From NCBI GenBank assembly GCA_963691905.1, contig OY829894.1:434001-498000 (forward strand): DNA of 64,000 bases. The letters run 5' to 3'. The position numbers were made by a program, and so were the translations under genes. The notes under the pieces were generated by a model that was not told the DNA's origin, ran no database searches, and saw only the letters and a list, made by a program, of their open reading frames with translations. This stretch comes from QGON01 sp963691905 (GTDB taxonomy: Bacteria > Pseudomonadota > Gammaproteobacteria > Chromatiales > Chromatiaceae). This document shows, piece after piece, positions 43,333-51,392 of this stretch. Within the stretch, counting starts at the first letter, position 1, and every line of letters begins with the position of its first letter.

Positions 43333-45639
43333 ATGAGTCTCTTAAAGTCACTCCAGGGGAAGATATTAACCCTCACACTTCTGCCTGTCGTGTTAGCGAT
43401 GGTTATAGCCGGCTACTCCGCGTTCCGGATTTTTCTCGATCATGTTGAAACCCAGCAGCAGCAGATGATGAAATCCTTCGCCAAAGATCAGGCAGCCCAC
43501 CTTGCCGACCGTTTTGACATGCGATTACATGAATTTTCCAAAATAGCTAATGGCAGGGGATTTGAAAACTATGTGAAAACCTTCCAGGAAAAACCATTAG
43601 TTCGTCATTTGATTCAACAGCAGGAATTATTTCCCATAATCCTTCTTGTTGACGGAGATGGGTATGAGCTTCTTAAAATAGACCAAGGCCAAGTTACAGC
43701 GAGCGAAGAACAAGTGAATCTTGGTATTTTGGCTCAGAAGGCCCGGAAAGCTGAGGGGAGAGTGGTCTTCTCAGTGACCGCTGAACAAACAGACCTTGGG
43801 AAACCCGCTCTTGAGCTGGCAATCTTTCAAAAAGGCTATTTTGAAGAAGAAGCTGATGTGCTCCTCTACGGTGTAGTTCCTCTTGCGCAGATCACCGAAG
43901 AACTGGTGGGAGAAACAATTGGAAAAACAGGCTTCCTCTCTCTAAGCACTCAAGATACAAGGATTATTGCTTCATCGCTCGATGACGCGATAGGGCAGAA
44001 AATCAAAGCCGGGGATAAAGGAGGGAGAAGGGTTATCGATGCTATTCAATCGGTACAGCCCACTTATACGCGAGCCGGATTATTTAATCTTGATGCCATG
44101 GTCTCTACATTTCCACTGAAAAAGACCAATTGGTCCATAGTCGTTACGCTACCCTATGAAGAGTTTGTATCAGCGCCGCGTGCCTTGAGGAATAGGGCAA
44201 TATTAATCTCTTGTTTCGCTATTGTCATATCTGCATTTATTGCATTTGTTTTATCCCGCGCCATTACTACACCGCTAAAAAAACTTGAAACCGCAACGGC
44301 AAAAGTGGCCTCTGGTGATCTTGTTGGCGCCCGTGTTTCAATCGATACAGGTGATGAACTTGAGAGACTGGCAGATGCCTTTAACATCATGACCAGTGAT
44401 CTGGACAAGTTTATTGCGCAGGAAAAAGAGTATGTGGCTGATCATGCGGCGCTGGCTGCCACAGAGAAAAAGATGTTGGAAATCAAGGAGAGCGAGAAAA
44501 AATACAGAACCTTGACCAATAACATCCCCGGATTGGTGTACAGGACAACATCAGAATGGAATGCTGTGTTGATTTCAGGAATTGAAGGGATATCAGGCTA
44601 TGAACAGCAGGAGTTCGATTCCGGAAAATTAAATTGGTTCATGCTTATCCATCCCGACGACAAAGAGAGGGTTCTTGCTGAAAGTGAACTCCTTCCAACT
44701 GGACCCATGACCATTTGTCAGGAGTATCGAATCGTCAAGAAAAATGGAGATGTTTGCTGGGTGGCAGACTACAAAACCTCGATTTTCAATCAACAGGGAA
44801 ACTGGTTGGGTATTGATGGTGTTGTCCTGGATATAACCAACCAAAAAACAATAGAGCATGTGCTTACTGAAGCCAAAAACATGGCGGAACAAGCCAATCA
44901 GGCCAAGTCTGAGTTTCTTGCGAATATGTCCCACGAACTGCGTACTCCGATGCACGCCATTCTCAGTTTCTCATCATTCGGACTGGAAAACGGAGAAACC
45001 GCAGAGCGGCAGAAACTGATCGAGTACTTTACCCATATTCAGACAAGTGGCAAGCGGCTACTGATACTACTCAACGGTCTGTTGGATCTGTCCAAGCTGG
45101 AAGCTGGGCGCATGGCATTGGAATACCAGCCCAACGACTTGAAGAGTGTGGTGGAAAGTGTCATTCACGAGCTGCGGGGACACATTGCAGATCAAGGTGT
45201 ACTGTGTGAACTCCTGCCTCCGGAAACAAATACCATAGGTGAGTTCGACGCCCTGCGCATCGGCCAGGTGATAACCAACCTGCTCTCCAATGCCATCAAG
45301 TTTACAGCTACGGGGGGACATATCCAGATCTCTATCAGTCAGGAGATAATGGAGATTGACGGCCATGAGATACCTGGGTTGCAGCTGAGCGTTCTTGATC
45401 AAGGCGTTGGGATCCCGGAAGCAGAGCTGGATACTATTTTCGATAAATTCATCCAGAGCAGCAAGACCCGCACCGGGGCTGGAGGCACCGGCTTGGGGCT
45501 GGCGATCAGTAAAGAGATCATCGAGGCGCACGCTGGGAAAATCTGGGCCGACAATAATCCGCAAGGGGGGGCGCTGTTCCACTTTCTGATCCCGCTCACT
45601 CCCTTCATTCAGCCCGCAGCGGAAAACAGAGCACAGTGA
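43333..45639 (+). CDS. Sensor histidine kinase with HAMP and PAS (HK3)
   Basis: 768 residues. First helix about 12-32, a large periplasmic dCache-like sensor (33-290), second helix near 294-314 (ILISCFAIVISAFIAFVLS), HAMP (315-368), PAS (about 390-515), HisKA MSHELRTPMHAILSFSSFG near 535 and HATPase_c 640-755. It lacks a receiver. Its ATPase region is close to that of HK2 at DNA level (45453-45600). The stop overlaps the next start as GTGA. Confidence 0.93.
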   Translation: MSLLKSLQGKILTLTLLPVVLAMVIAGYSAFRIFLDHVETQQQQMMKSFAKDQAAHLADRFDMRLHEFSKIANGRGFENYVKTFQEKPLVRHLIQQQELFPIILLVDGDGYELLKIDQGQVTASEEQVNLGILAQKARKAEGRVVFSVTAEQTDLGKPALELAIFQKGYFEEEADVLLYGVVPLAQITEELVGETIGKTGFLSLSTQDTRIIASSLDDAIGQKIKAGDKGGRRVIDAIQSVQPTYTRAGLFNLDAMVSTFPLKKTNWSIVVTLPYEEFVSAPRALRNRAILISCFAIVISAFIAFVLSRAITTPLKKLETATAKVASGDLVGARVSIDTGDELERLADAFNIMTSDLDKFIAQEKEYVADHAALAATEKKMLEIKESEKKYRTLTNNIPGLVYRTTSEWNAVLISGIEGISGYEQQEFDSGKLNWFMLIHPDDKERVLAESELLPTGPMTICQEYRIVKKNGDVCWVADYKTSIFNQQGNWLGIDGVVLDITNQKTIEHVLTEAKNMAEQANQAKSEFLANMSHELRTPMHAILSFSSFGLENGETAERQKLIEYFTHIQTSGKRLLILLNGLLDLSKLEAGRMALEYQPNDLKSVVESVIHELRGHIADQGVLCELLPPETNTIGEFDALRIGQVITNLLSNAIKFTATGGHIQISISQEIMEIDGHEIPGLQLSVLDQGVGIPEAELDTIFDKFIQSSKTRTGAGGTGLGLAISKEIIEAHAGKIWADNNPQGGALFHFLIPLTPFIQPAAENRAQ

Positions 45640-47156
45640 GCATGCGACTATTTCAATCACACTCTGAACTGACCTCCCTGAGCAAGGAGCAGCAGCGACA
45701 GGTTGATCAAGCGGGCAGTATTGACCTTGGTCGGCGCTCAGGTGTCATCGCGTTGGCCTATCCAGTGATTCTCGGCATTCTTGTACTGGGTAACCCAGAA
45801 CTGTACGTCAAAATGGATCTTTTAAGCCTGGTGGTTTTCAGCCTGCTCCTGGTCAGCTCGGTCAGGTTTATCTATGGTCGCCGGCTCGCTCAGGCCACTG
45901 ATAAAAACATCGATGGGCTAAGGCTTAGATACGTTTTATGGACCCTGGTAACGATACTGCTGCTTGGTATGATGCTCTGCATTATTGTGCTCGTTACCAA
46001 ACTCTCGCTGGGAGGTATGACTACGATTGTGATCGGCCTGGGAATATGTGCCGGTGCCTTGGCTACAATGAATCTCTATCGACTGCCATGGGCCTTTTTT
46101 CTCTTGCTGTTTTGGTCCCCAACCGTGCTGGCCTGCTTGTATTTGGGCATACAGGGAAACAGTTCTGTGTACCTGTTCGGCACCCTCATCGCTGTCTATG
46201 CCCTATTTCTCTATCGACTGGGCAATCAGATGGCAAAAGAGTATTGGCGCAGTCAGTGCATGGTGGTCGAACTTGAACATAAAACCGGACAATTGGTCAC
46301 GGCCAATGAACATTTGACTTCTGCGCAACAGGAATTGATGGAGCACCAGAACAATCTGCAAGACCTGGTAGATGAACAGACAAAAGATCTGGTATTGGCC
46401 AAGGAGCAGGCCGAAGAGGCCAATCAGGCAAAATCCCGGCTCCTTGCCAATATGTCTCACGAACTGCGTACTCCAATGCACGCTATTTTAAGTTTTTCAT
46501 CCTTTGGCCTGAAAAAGGGAGAAACCGCTGAACGAAAAAAACTGATCGACTACTTCTCCCATGTTCATGCAAGTGGTGAACGCCTGTTGATACTGCTCAA
46601 TGGTATTCTCGACCTGGCGAAACTTGAATCAGGCCGTATGGAGATGACGTTTAAGCACAACAATCTCATGGAGGCCGCCGAGGAGGCGGTTACTGAACTG
46701 GGGCGTTACATTCAGGATCAAGGACTGCACTGTGAACTTACATCCCAGGAAAAGAGCGTGTACGGTGACTTCGACGCCCTGCGGATAGGCCAGGTCATTC
46801 GTAATTTACTCTCCAATGCCGTCAAGTTCACCCCGTCCGGGGGCCATCTTCACCTGACTGTCAAGACAGACAATATGACGCAAGGCAGGCAGACAATTCC
46901 CGCTTTACGATTCAAGATTCAGGATCAGGGCATAGGTATTCCACAGGCAGAACTGAAGAAAGTCTTCAAAAAATTCATCCAGAGCAGCAAGATTGAGGCA
47001 GGAACCGTAGGTACAGGTCTGGGGCTTGCCATTTGTAAAGAGATCATAGATGCCCACAGAGGCCGTATATGGGCAGAGCAGGCTCCCGACAAAGGAGTTA
47101 TTTTCCAGTTTCTGATACCTGTGTCCGACAACCGGGAAAATCCGGGAACTGATTAA
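45636..47156 (+). CDS. Multi-pass membrane histidine kinase (HK4)
   Basis: 506 residues beginning at GTG 45636 (overlapping the HK3 stop); ATG 45642 is an equally possible start. Residues about 35-190 contain six hydrophobic segments with short loops, a membrane-embedded input module, but I do not recognise a named family such as MASE or 7TM. A coiled coil follows to 265, HisKA MSHELRTPMHAILSFSSFG near 274 and HATPase_c 385-500. It is the shortest of the four kinases and the only one without an extracytoplasmic domain. Confidence 0.9.
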   Translation: MSMRLFQSHSELTSLSKEQQRQVDQAGSIDLGRRSGVIALAYPVILGILVLGNPELYVKMDLLSLVVFSLLLVSSVRFIYGRRLAQATDKNIDGLRLRYVLWTLVTILLLGMMLCIIVLVTKLSLGGMTTIVIGLGICAGALATMNLYRLPWAFFLLLFWSPTVLACLYLGIQGNSSVYLFGTLIAVYALFLYRLGNQMAKEYWRSQCMVVELEHKTGQLVTANEHLTSAQQELMEHQNNLQDLVDEQTKDLVLAKEQAEEANQAKSRLLANMSHELRTPMHAILSFSSFGLKKGETAERKKLIDYFSHVHASGERLLILLNGILDLAKLESGRMEMTFKHNNLMEAAEEAVTELGRYIQDQGLHCELTSQEKSVYGDFDALRIGQVIRNLLSNAVKFTPSGGHLHLTVKTDNMTQGRQTIPALRFKIQDQGIGIPQAELKKVFKKFIQSSKIEAGTVGTGLGLAICKEIIDAHRGRIWAEQAPDKGVIFQFLIPVSDNRENPGTD

Positions 47157-47206
47157 AGGAAAACCGTGAGATGCCGATAATCCTTGCATTCAGAATTTAA
47201 AACCAA

Positions 47207-47350
47207 GGAACCCCTGATTAATTGAGTCACTGTCATCTCGACCCTGGGAAGAGATCTAAAACTACCTTGCTATCAATAGGTTACGATGTTAAATAAACGG
47301 ATGCAGCGTTTGCGAATCTATGATGGAGATGACAATTAATCAGAGGTTCC
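47207..47350. mobile_element. MITE-like element with 25-base inverted ends
   Basis: Left end (47207-47239) reads GGAACCCCTGATTAATT followed by GAGTCACTGTCATCTC. Right end (47326-47350) is the complement of GGAACCTCTGATTAATTG..TCATCTC. The 144-base unit is AT-rich inside and carries no gene. A related end is found at 61711-61742. Size, ends and lack of coding capacity fit a miniature inverted-repeat element; no target duplication was established. Confidence 0.6.
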
Positions 47351-47371
47351 AAAAATTATAGGAATATAAGA

Positions 47372-48529
47372 ATGGAAGAGCAGATAAAGACTCAACCCCT
47401 GATTCTTGGTGTTGACGATGAACCGCTTAACCAGATCATCCTCGAAGAACTTCTGTCCAATGAATTTGAACTGATTTCCGCTGAAAATGGCCAGGCTTGC
47501 ATCGAAACCCTGGCGACCCGCAGGCCCGACCTGATCATTATGGATGTCAATATGCCGGTGCTGAACGGGTTGGAAACCTGCCGCCGACTCCGTCAAGATC
47601 CTAATTATGGCGAACTCCCGATCATTTTTGTATCGGCTCTGGCATCATCCGAAGAACGCCTGGCAGGGTATGAAGCAGGCGCTGATGACTACATCACAAA
47701 GCCATTTAATGAAGATGAGCTTAAAGCCAAAATCTGCATTGCACTAAAAAACAACGATCAGAAGAAAAGTTTGCGCAACTCTTCTCAGGACGCGATGCAG
47801 ATGGCGATGGCCGCAATGACCAGTGCCGCAGAATTCGGGGTGATTTTAAGGTTTTTCCAGAACAGTTTTTCCAGTAAGGATTTCACCGAACTTGGGCAGC
47901 AAGTCTTTTCTGTTCTGGATGAATATGGGTTATCAGGAAGTTTGATAATGAAACAGCAGCAGGAGACCCTTTTTATCACGAAAGACGGGCTGGATCGCCC
48001 TTTGGAGCAATCAGTGCTGGAAAGCCTGGTCGGCGGGCAGCGCATTTTCGAGTTTGGCAGCCGAGCCGTCTTCAATGGTGAGAGGGCATCATTGCTGATC
48101 CGCAGCATGCCTCACGACGATGGAGAAAAGGTGGGGCGTCTGAAGGACACTCTGGCGGTATTGATTGAGGGTGTGGATGCAAGAATCAAGGGCATAGAGA
48201 CCGAGCAGAAACTCTACAGACGCCAACAGGATCTTTCCGAGGTTATCGAAATGGCCAGGCAGAGCCTTGCTGGAATCGACAGTCAACATAAGCAGCAACG
48301 CATAGAGAATGCCCGGATACTTTCCGACATGGGAACTGGTATCGAGAAATCGTTCATGCATCTGGGTCTCTCCGGAGAGCAGGAGGAGGCTCTTATGGAG
48401 ATGATCGCTGAAACAGAGGCGAAGACCGATGCTCTATACGAAGCTGGACTGGCGCTGGATGAACAGTTCAGGAATATCATGCTACGTCTCAACGCTTCCC
48501 TGAAGGAAAATAGTGAAACTGATAGATAA
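47372..48529 (+). CDS. Response regulator with unknown helical output domain
   Basis: 385 residues. The start is preceded by AGGAATATAAG. Receiver domain about 10-125 with GVDDEPLNQ, acceptor LIIMDVNMPVLNG and TKPF. Residues 150-290 form a mixed domain unknown to me, with VLDEYGLSGSLIMKQQQE and LIRSMPHDDGEKVGRLKDT, distantly like a GAF fold. A long coiled coil runs to the end (LYRRQQDLSEVIEMARQ, QQRIENARILSDMG). No DNA-binding or enzymatic motif. It is the plus-strand partner closest to the four kinases, separated from them by the MITE-like element. Confidence 0.85.
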   Translation: MEEQIKTQPLILGVDDEPLNQIILEELLSNEFELISAENGQACIETLATRRPDLIIMDVNMPVLNGLETCRRLRQDPNYGELPIIFVSALASSEERLAGYEAGADDYITKPFNEDELKAKICIALKNNDQKKSLRNSSQDAMQMAMAAMTSAAEFGVILRFFQNSFSSKDFTELGQQVFSVLDEYGLSGSLIMKQQQETLFITKDGLDRPLEQSVLESLVGGQRIFEFGSRAVFNGERASLLIRSMPHDDGEKVGRLKDTLAVLIEGVDARIKGIETEQKLYRRQQDLSEVIEMARQSLAGIDSQHKQQRIENARILSDMGTGIEKSFMHLGLSGEQEEALMEMIAETEAKTDALYEAGLALDEQFRNIMLRLNASLKENSETDR

Positions 48530-48541
48530 CTCAAGCAATCT

Positions 48542-48638
48542 TGGTGCGCGCGGCGCACCCTACCAGATCAATTGAACTCCGAAACTTAAGTAGATAAAAC
48601 GTTTATGTGACGAACGTAGGGTGCGCTGTGCGCACCAG
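48542..48638. repeat. Palindromic repeat, family A (copy 3, expanded)
   Basis: Arms TGGTGCGCGCGGCGCACCC and GTAGGGTGCGCTGTGCGCACC stand about 50 bases apart. The sequence between contains TTGAACTCCGAAACTTAAG, the complement of which also stands just left of copy 1 at about 12017-12033. It separates two convergent regulator genes. Confidence 0.72.
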
Positions 48639-48669
48639 ATACAGGTTATTGTTGCCGACACGCCTGCTT

Positions 48670-49731
48670 TTATGGATCGGCATGCCGCTCGCGGATCTCG
48701 ATCAGCTGATCGAGAATGGCGTTGAATGCGGTGACCAGGGTCGGATCAAAGTGGATGCCGGACTGCTCATTGATCAGTTTCATCGCGTCCTCTATCTGCC
48801 AGGCGGGCTTGTAGGGCCGAGACATGGTCAGAGCATCAAATACGTCGGCAAGAGCAACGATACGGCCTTTGATCGAAATCTGATGACCTTTCAGTTCTTT
48901 TGGATACCCACTGCCGTCCCATTTTTCATGGTGTGTCAGCGCGATAGTGCGGGCACATTCGATGAGCAGGTTGGAACCACCCCGGAGAATTTTGGCGCCG
49001 ATGGTGGTATGTGTCTTCATTATCTCCCACTCATCAGCATCCAGCTTTCCCGGCTTCAGCAGAATCTTGTCTGGAACGCCAATCTTGCCGATATCATGCA
49101 TTGGCGCTGCATAGAGTATCCGCTCCGCCTCGTCCGTGCCTATCCCGATCTGTATGGCAAGAAGCCTGGAGTAGTGTCCAACCCGAACAGTGTGTTCTCC
49201 CGTTTCGGTATCACGGAACTCTGCGGCATATCCCAGGCGTTTGACGATCTCCGCCTGGGTTTCCAATAGCTCTCTGGTTTTTGCTCTGACCGCATGTTCC
49301 AGGGTCGAACTGTAGTGAGTGATCAGTTTGTGGGCGAGAGAGACTTCAAGCAGATTGTAGGCGCGGCTCAATACCTCTTCGCTGTCGAAAGGTTTGACCA
49401 GGAAATCCTTGGCACCCCCTCGCAAGGCCCGCAAGCGTGTCTCCCGATCACCTATCGCAGTGAGTACCAGCACCGGCGGTTGGGGTTCGTACTTCTGTTC
49501 GCTGAAATGCGACATTACCTCGAACCCGTCTATATCCGGCATGTTGAGATCCAACAGTACCAGATCGAAGCGTTGCTGCTTGAAAAGCGCTACGGCCTCT
49601 TTCGGGTCTGTAGTGGATTGGACGTTTGGGTAGCCGGCGTTCTCAAAAATCTCTTCCACCACGAGGAGATTCAGCGGTTCGTCATCAACTACCAGAATCT
49701 GCCCGGTTTTGATTTCCGACTCGGAGATCAT
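48670..49731 (-). CDS. HD-GYP response regulator (c-di-GMP phosphodiesterase)
   Basis: 353 residues. N-terminal receiver (about 10-130) with VVDDEPLNLLV, acceptor LVLLDLNMPDIDGF and VKPF. The HD-GYP domain (about 165-350) has EHTVRVGHYS, the HD pair in AAPMHDIGKIGVPD, and the HHEKWDGSGYPKEL signature. It should hydrolyse c-di-GMP in a phosphorylation-dependent way. It is on the strand opposite to the kinase array, in convergent orientation with the helical response regulator, so its promoter lies on the far side, near 49732-49894. Confidence 0.95.
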   Translation of the reverse strand: MISESEIKTGQILVVDDEPLNLLVVEEIFENAGYPNVQSTTDPKEAVALFKQQRFDLVLLDLNMPDIDGFEVMSHFSEQKYEPQPPVLVLTAIGDRETRLRALRGGAKDFLVKPFDSEEVLSRAYNLLEVSLAHKLITHYSSTLEHAVRAKTRELLETQAEIVKRLGYAAEFRDTETGEHTVRVGHYSRLLAIQIGIGTDEAERILYAAPMHDIGKIGVPDKILLKPGKLDADEWEIMKTHTTIGAKILRGGSNLLIECARTIALTHHEKWDGSGYPKELKGHQISIKGRIVALADVFDALTMSRPYKPAWQIEDAMKLINEQSGIHFDPTLVTAFNAILDQLIEIRERHADP

Positions 49732-49894
49732 GCGTATCCCATTATCATATTGGTACGGTAATCAATTCCTACTCGCCCTGCGGGTGCAGTTTGAGTAATT
49801 TGACGAATATGAATTTGTTGCTTTGTTTAATGGATGTTTTGTACATTGTCGAAACTAGTGATTGGTTAATGATAACTAACCGAGTTGAAATAGA

Positions 49895-50251
49895 TTGATA
49901 ATCATAGCAAATATTCTGATAGGGTTTGTCGTCTTTCTTCATGTTTCTTTCCTTATTCTTGAAATGTTCCTTTGGGATAAATCAGTTGGTCTGCGAACAT
50001 TTGGACATACTAAGGAATTTGCCAGAGTATCAAAGGCCCTCGCAATGAATCAGGGACTCTATAATGGATTTCTGGCAGCTGGACTTGTGTGGGGTCTTAG
50101 CCTGGGAACGGCAGGGGATTCTATCAAGTTCTTTTTTTTGGGTTGCATAGTGATTGCTGGAATCTTTGGTGGAATAACAGCAAGTCAAAAGATACTGTTG
50201 TTTCAGGCGTTACCGGCGGTTTTGGCGCTCGTTGCTCTGCTTCTTACTTGA
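49895..50251 (+). CDS. DUF1304-family small membrane protein
   Basis: 118 residues starting at TTG 49895, because the family's N-terminal helix begins there (IIIANILIGFVVFLHVSFLI) and no earlier ATG is in frame. Four transmembrane helices. The motif LEMFLWDKSVGLRTFG and the region KALAMNQGLYNGFLAAGL match DUF1304. Function unknown. There is only a weak ribosome site. Confidence 0.82.
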   Translation: MIIIANILIGFVVFLHVSFLILEMFLWDKSVGLRTFGHTKEFARVSKALAMNQGLYNGFLAAGLVWGLSLGTAGDSIKFFFLGCIVIAGIFGGITASQKILLFQALPAVLALVALLLT

Positions 50252-50347
50252 AGGCAGCAAATTTTCCAGGCTGCCTATCAAGTGATGGCCTGCAATCATT
50301 AACCAGAGCCCGTGGTAATAACAGCGCCTTCGGATGGATGCAGTCAA

Positions 50348-51298
50348 CTATAGGACCTGTTTCAAAAACACCTCCTCACTTTCCTGTTCTGCTTGAATCG
50401 GCTCTCCAAAAAGCTGTTGAAATTCATCAACGGCAATGTAGGACCATGCAGAGCGGTCACTGAATAACTGCTTCATCAAGGCGCGATTGAGCGAATGGCC
50501 AGGCTTGTAGGCGTAGTAGTGGCCGAATATCGGTACACCCGCAAGCGCAAGATCACCAAAAGCATCGAGCACCTTGTGCCGAACAAACTCGTTGTCGTAG
50601 CGCAGTCCACCTTCATTGACGATGCGTTCCCCGTCCACCAGCACTGCATTGTTCAACGATCCTCCAAGGGCAAGTCCACGACTCCGCAGCTCATTCAATT
50701 GTTGGGCGAAGCCAAAAGTCCTTGCTCTTGCGATATCGTTTCGGAACGCCTCATTCACCAACTCCACGGAGAATGTTTGCGCGCCGACCGCAGTGCCTGG
50801 GAAATCGATGGCAATCGTAATCCTGGGCGTGGGATGCGGCATGAGGATGGCGAACTTGTCACCCTCACGCACCTCAATCGGCCGCTGTACCCATATCGCA
50901 TGCCGGGGCGCACTCTGTTTCCGTGTGCCGATACGCTCGATGGTGGTAGCGAAAGGCGCCGCGCTGCCGTCCATGATCGGGATTTCCGGACCGTCCACTT
51001 CAACCAGGGCGTTATCCACGCCGCAGCCGAAAAGGGCGGCCATCAGATGTTCTACCGTATCCACGGTTGTTCCCTGTTTGTTCATCAGCGTCGTTGACAT
51101 GATTGTGGCCTGCACGTTGTACCAGCGTGCAGGGATCAAACCGGTGCCTGGTTCAACATCTTTGCGCAGAAAGTAGATCCCACTGCTGTCCATGTTCGGT
51201 TTAAGTGTGATCTTGGCTCTTTCGCCGCTATGCAAGCCGATACCCACGAAACTGATAGGTTCCCTAAGGGTTTTCTGATATTGGATATGATTGTTCAT
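50348..51298 (-). CDS. lpxC: UDP-3-O-acyl-N-acetylglucosamine deacetylase LpxC, probable extra copy
   Basis: 316 residues from ATG 51298, with GGAGGTG ideally placed before it. LpxC catalyses the committed step of lipid A synthesis with zinc. Key residues are in TVEHLMAAL (zinc His and base Glu) and VRHKVLDAFGDLALAG (zinc His and Asp). The pattern FVGIGLHSGERAKITL, IPIMDGSAAPFATTI and GLALGGSLNNAVLVDG reads more like the alphaproteobacterial form than E. coli LpxC. It lies outside any ftsZ/dcw cluster, downstream of an AraC regulator. A second lpxC elsewhere in the genome is therefore likely, though not shown. Confidence 0.92.
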   Translation of the reverse strand: MNNHIQYQKTLREPISFVGIGLHSGERAKITLKPNMDSSGIYFLRKDVEPGTGLIPARWYNVQATIMSTTLMNKQGTTVDTVEHLMAALFGCGVDNALVEVDGPEIPIMDGSAAPFATTIERIGTRKQSAPRHAIWVQRPIEVREGDKFAILMPHPTPRITIAIDFPGTAVGAQTFSVELVNEAFRNDIARARTFGFAQQLNELRSRGLALGGSLNNAVLVDGERIVNEGGLRYDNEFVRHKVLDAFGDLALAGVPIFGHYYAYKPGHSLNRALMKQLFSDRSAWSYIAVDEFQQLFGEPIQAEQESEEVFLKQVL

Positions 51299-51302
51299 GG
51301 CA

Positions 51303-51338
51303 CACCTCCTAGTGTCATGCTTTACACTAACGGAGGTG
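51303..51338 (-). promoter_or_regulatory. Hairpin sequestering the lpxC ribosome site
   Basis: On the lpxC mRNA strand, CACCUCC (51338-51332) pairs with GGAGGUG (51309-51303), and UAGUGU with ACACUA. This makes 13 pairs with a 2-base bulge and an 8-base loop. The second arm is the whole Shine-Dalgarno sequence of lpxC, so initiation should be blocked when the stem forms. An AUG in the loop opens a 7-codon frame whose UGA overlaps the lpxC start as AUGA. This is a candidate translational control element or thermosensor. Confidence 0.6.
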
Positions 51339-51392
51339 GTTAAACTGAGCTGGTCCCTTACCGCCAATCACATGTCTGAAGGCGCCACTCTG

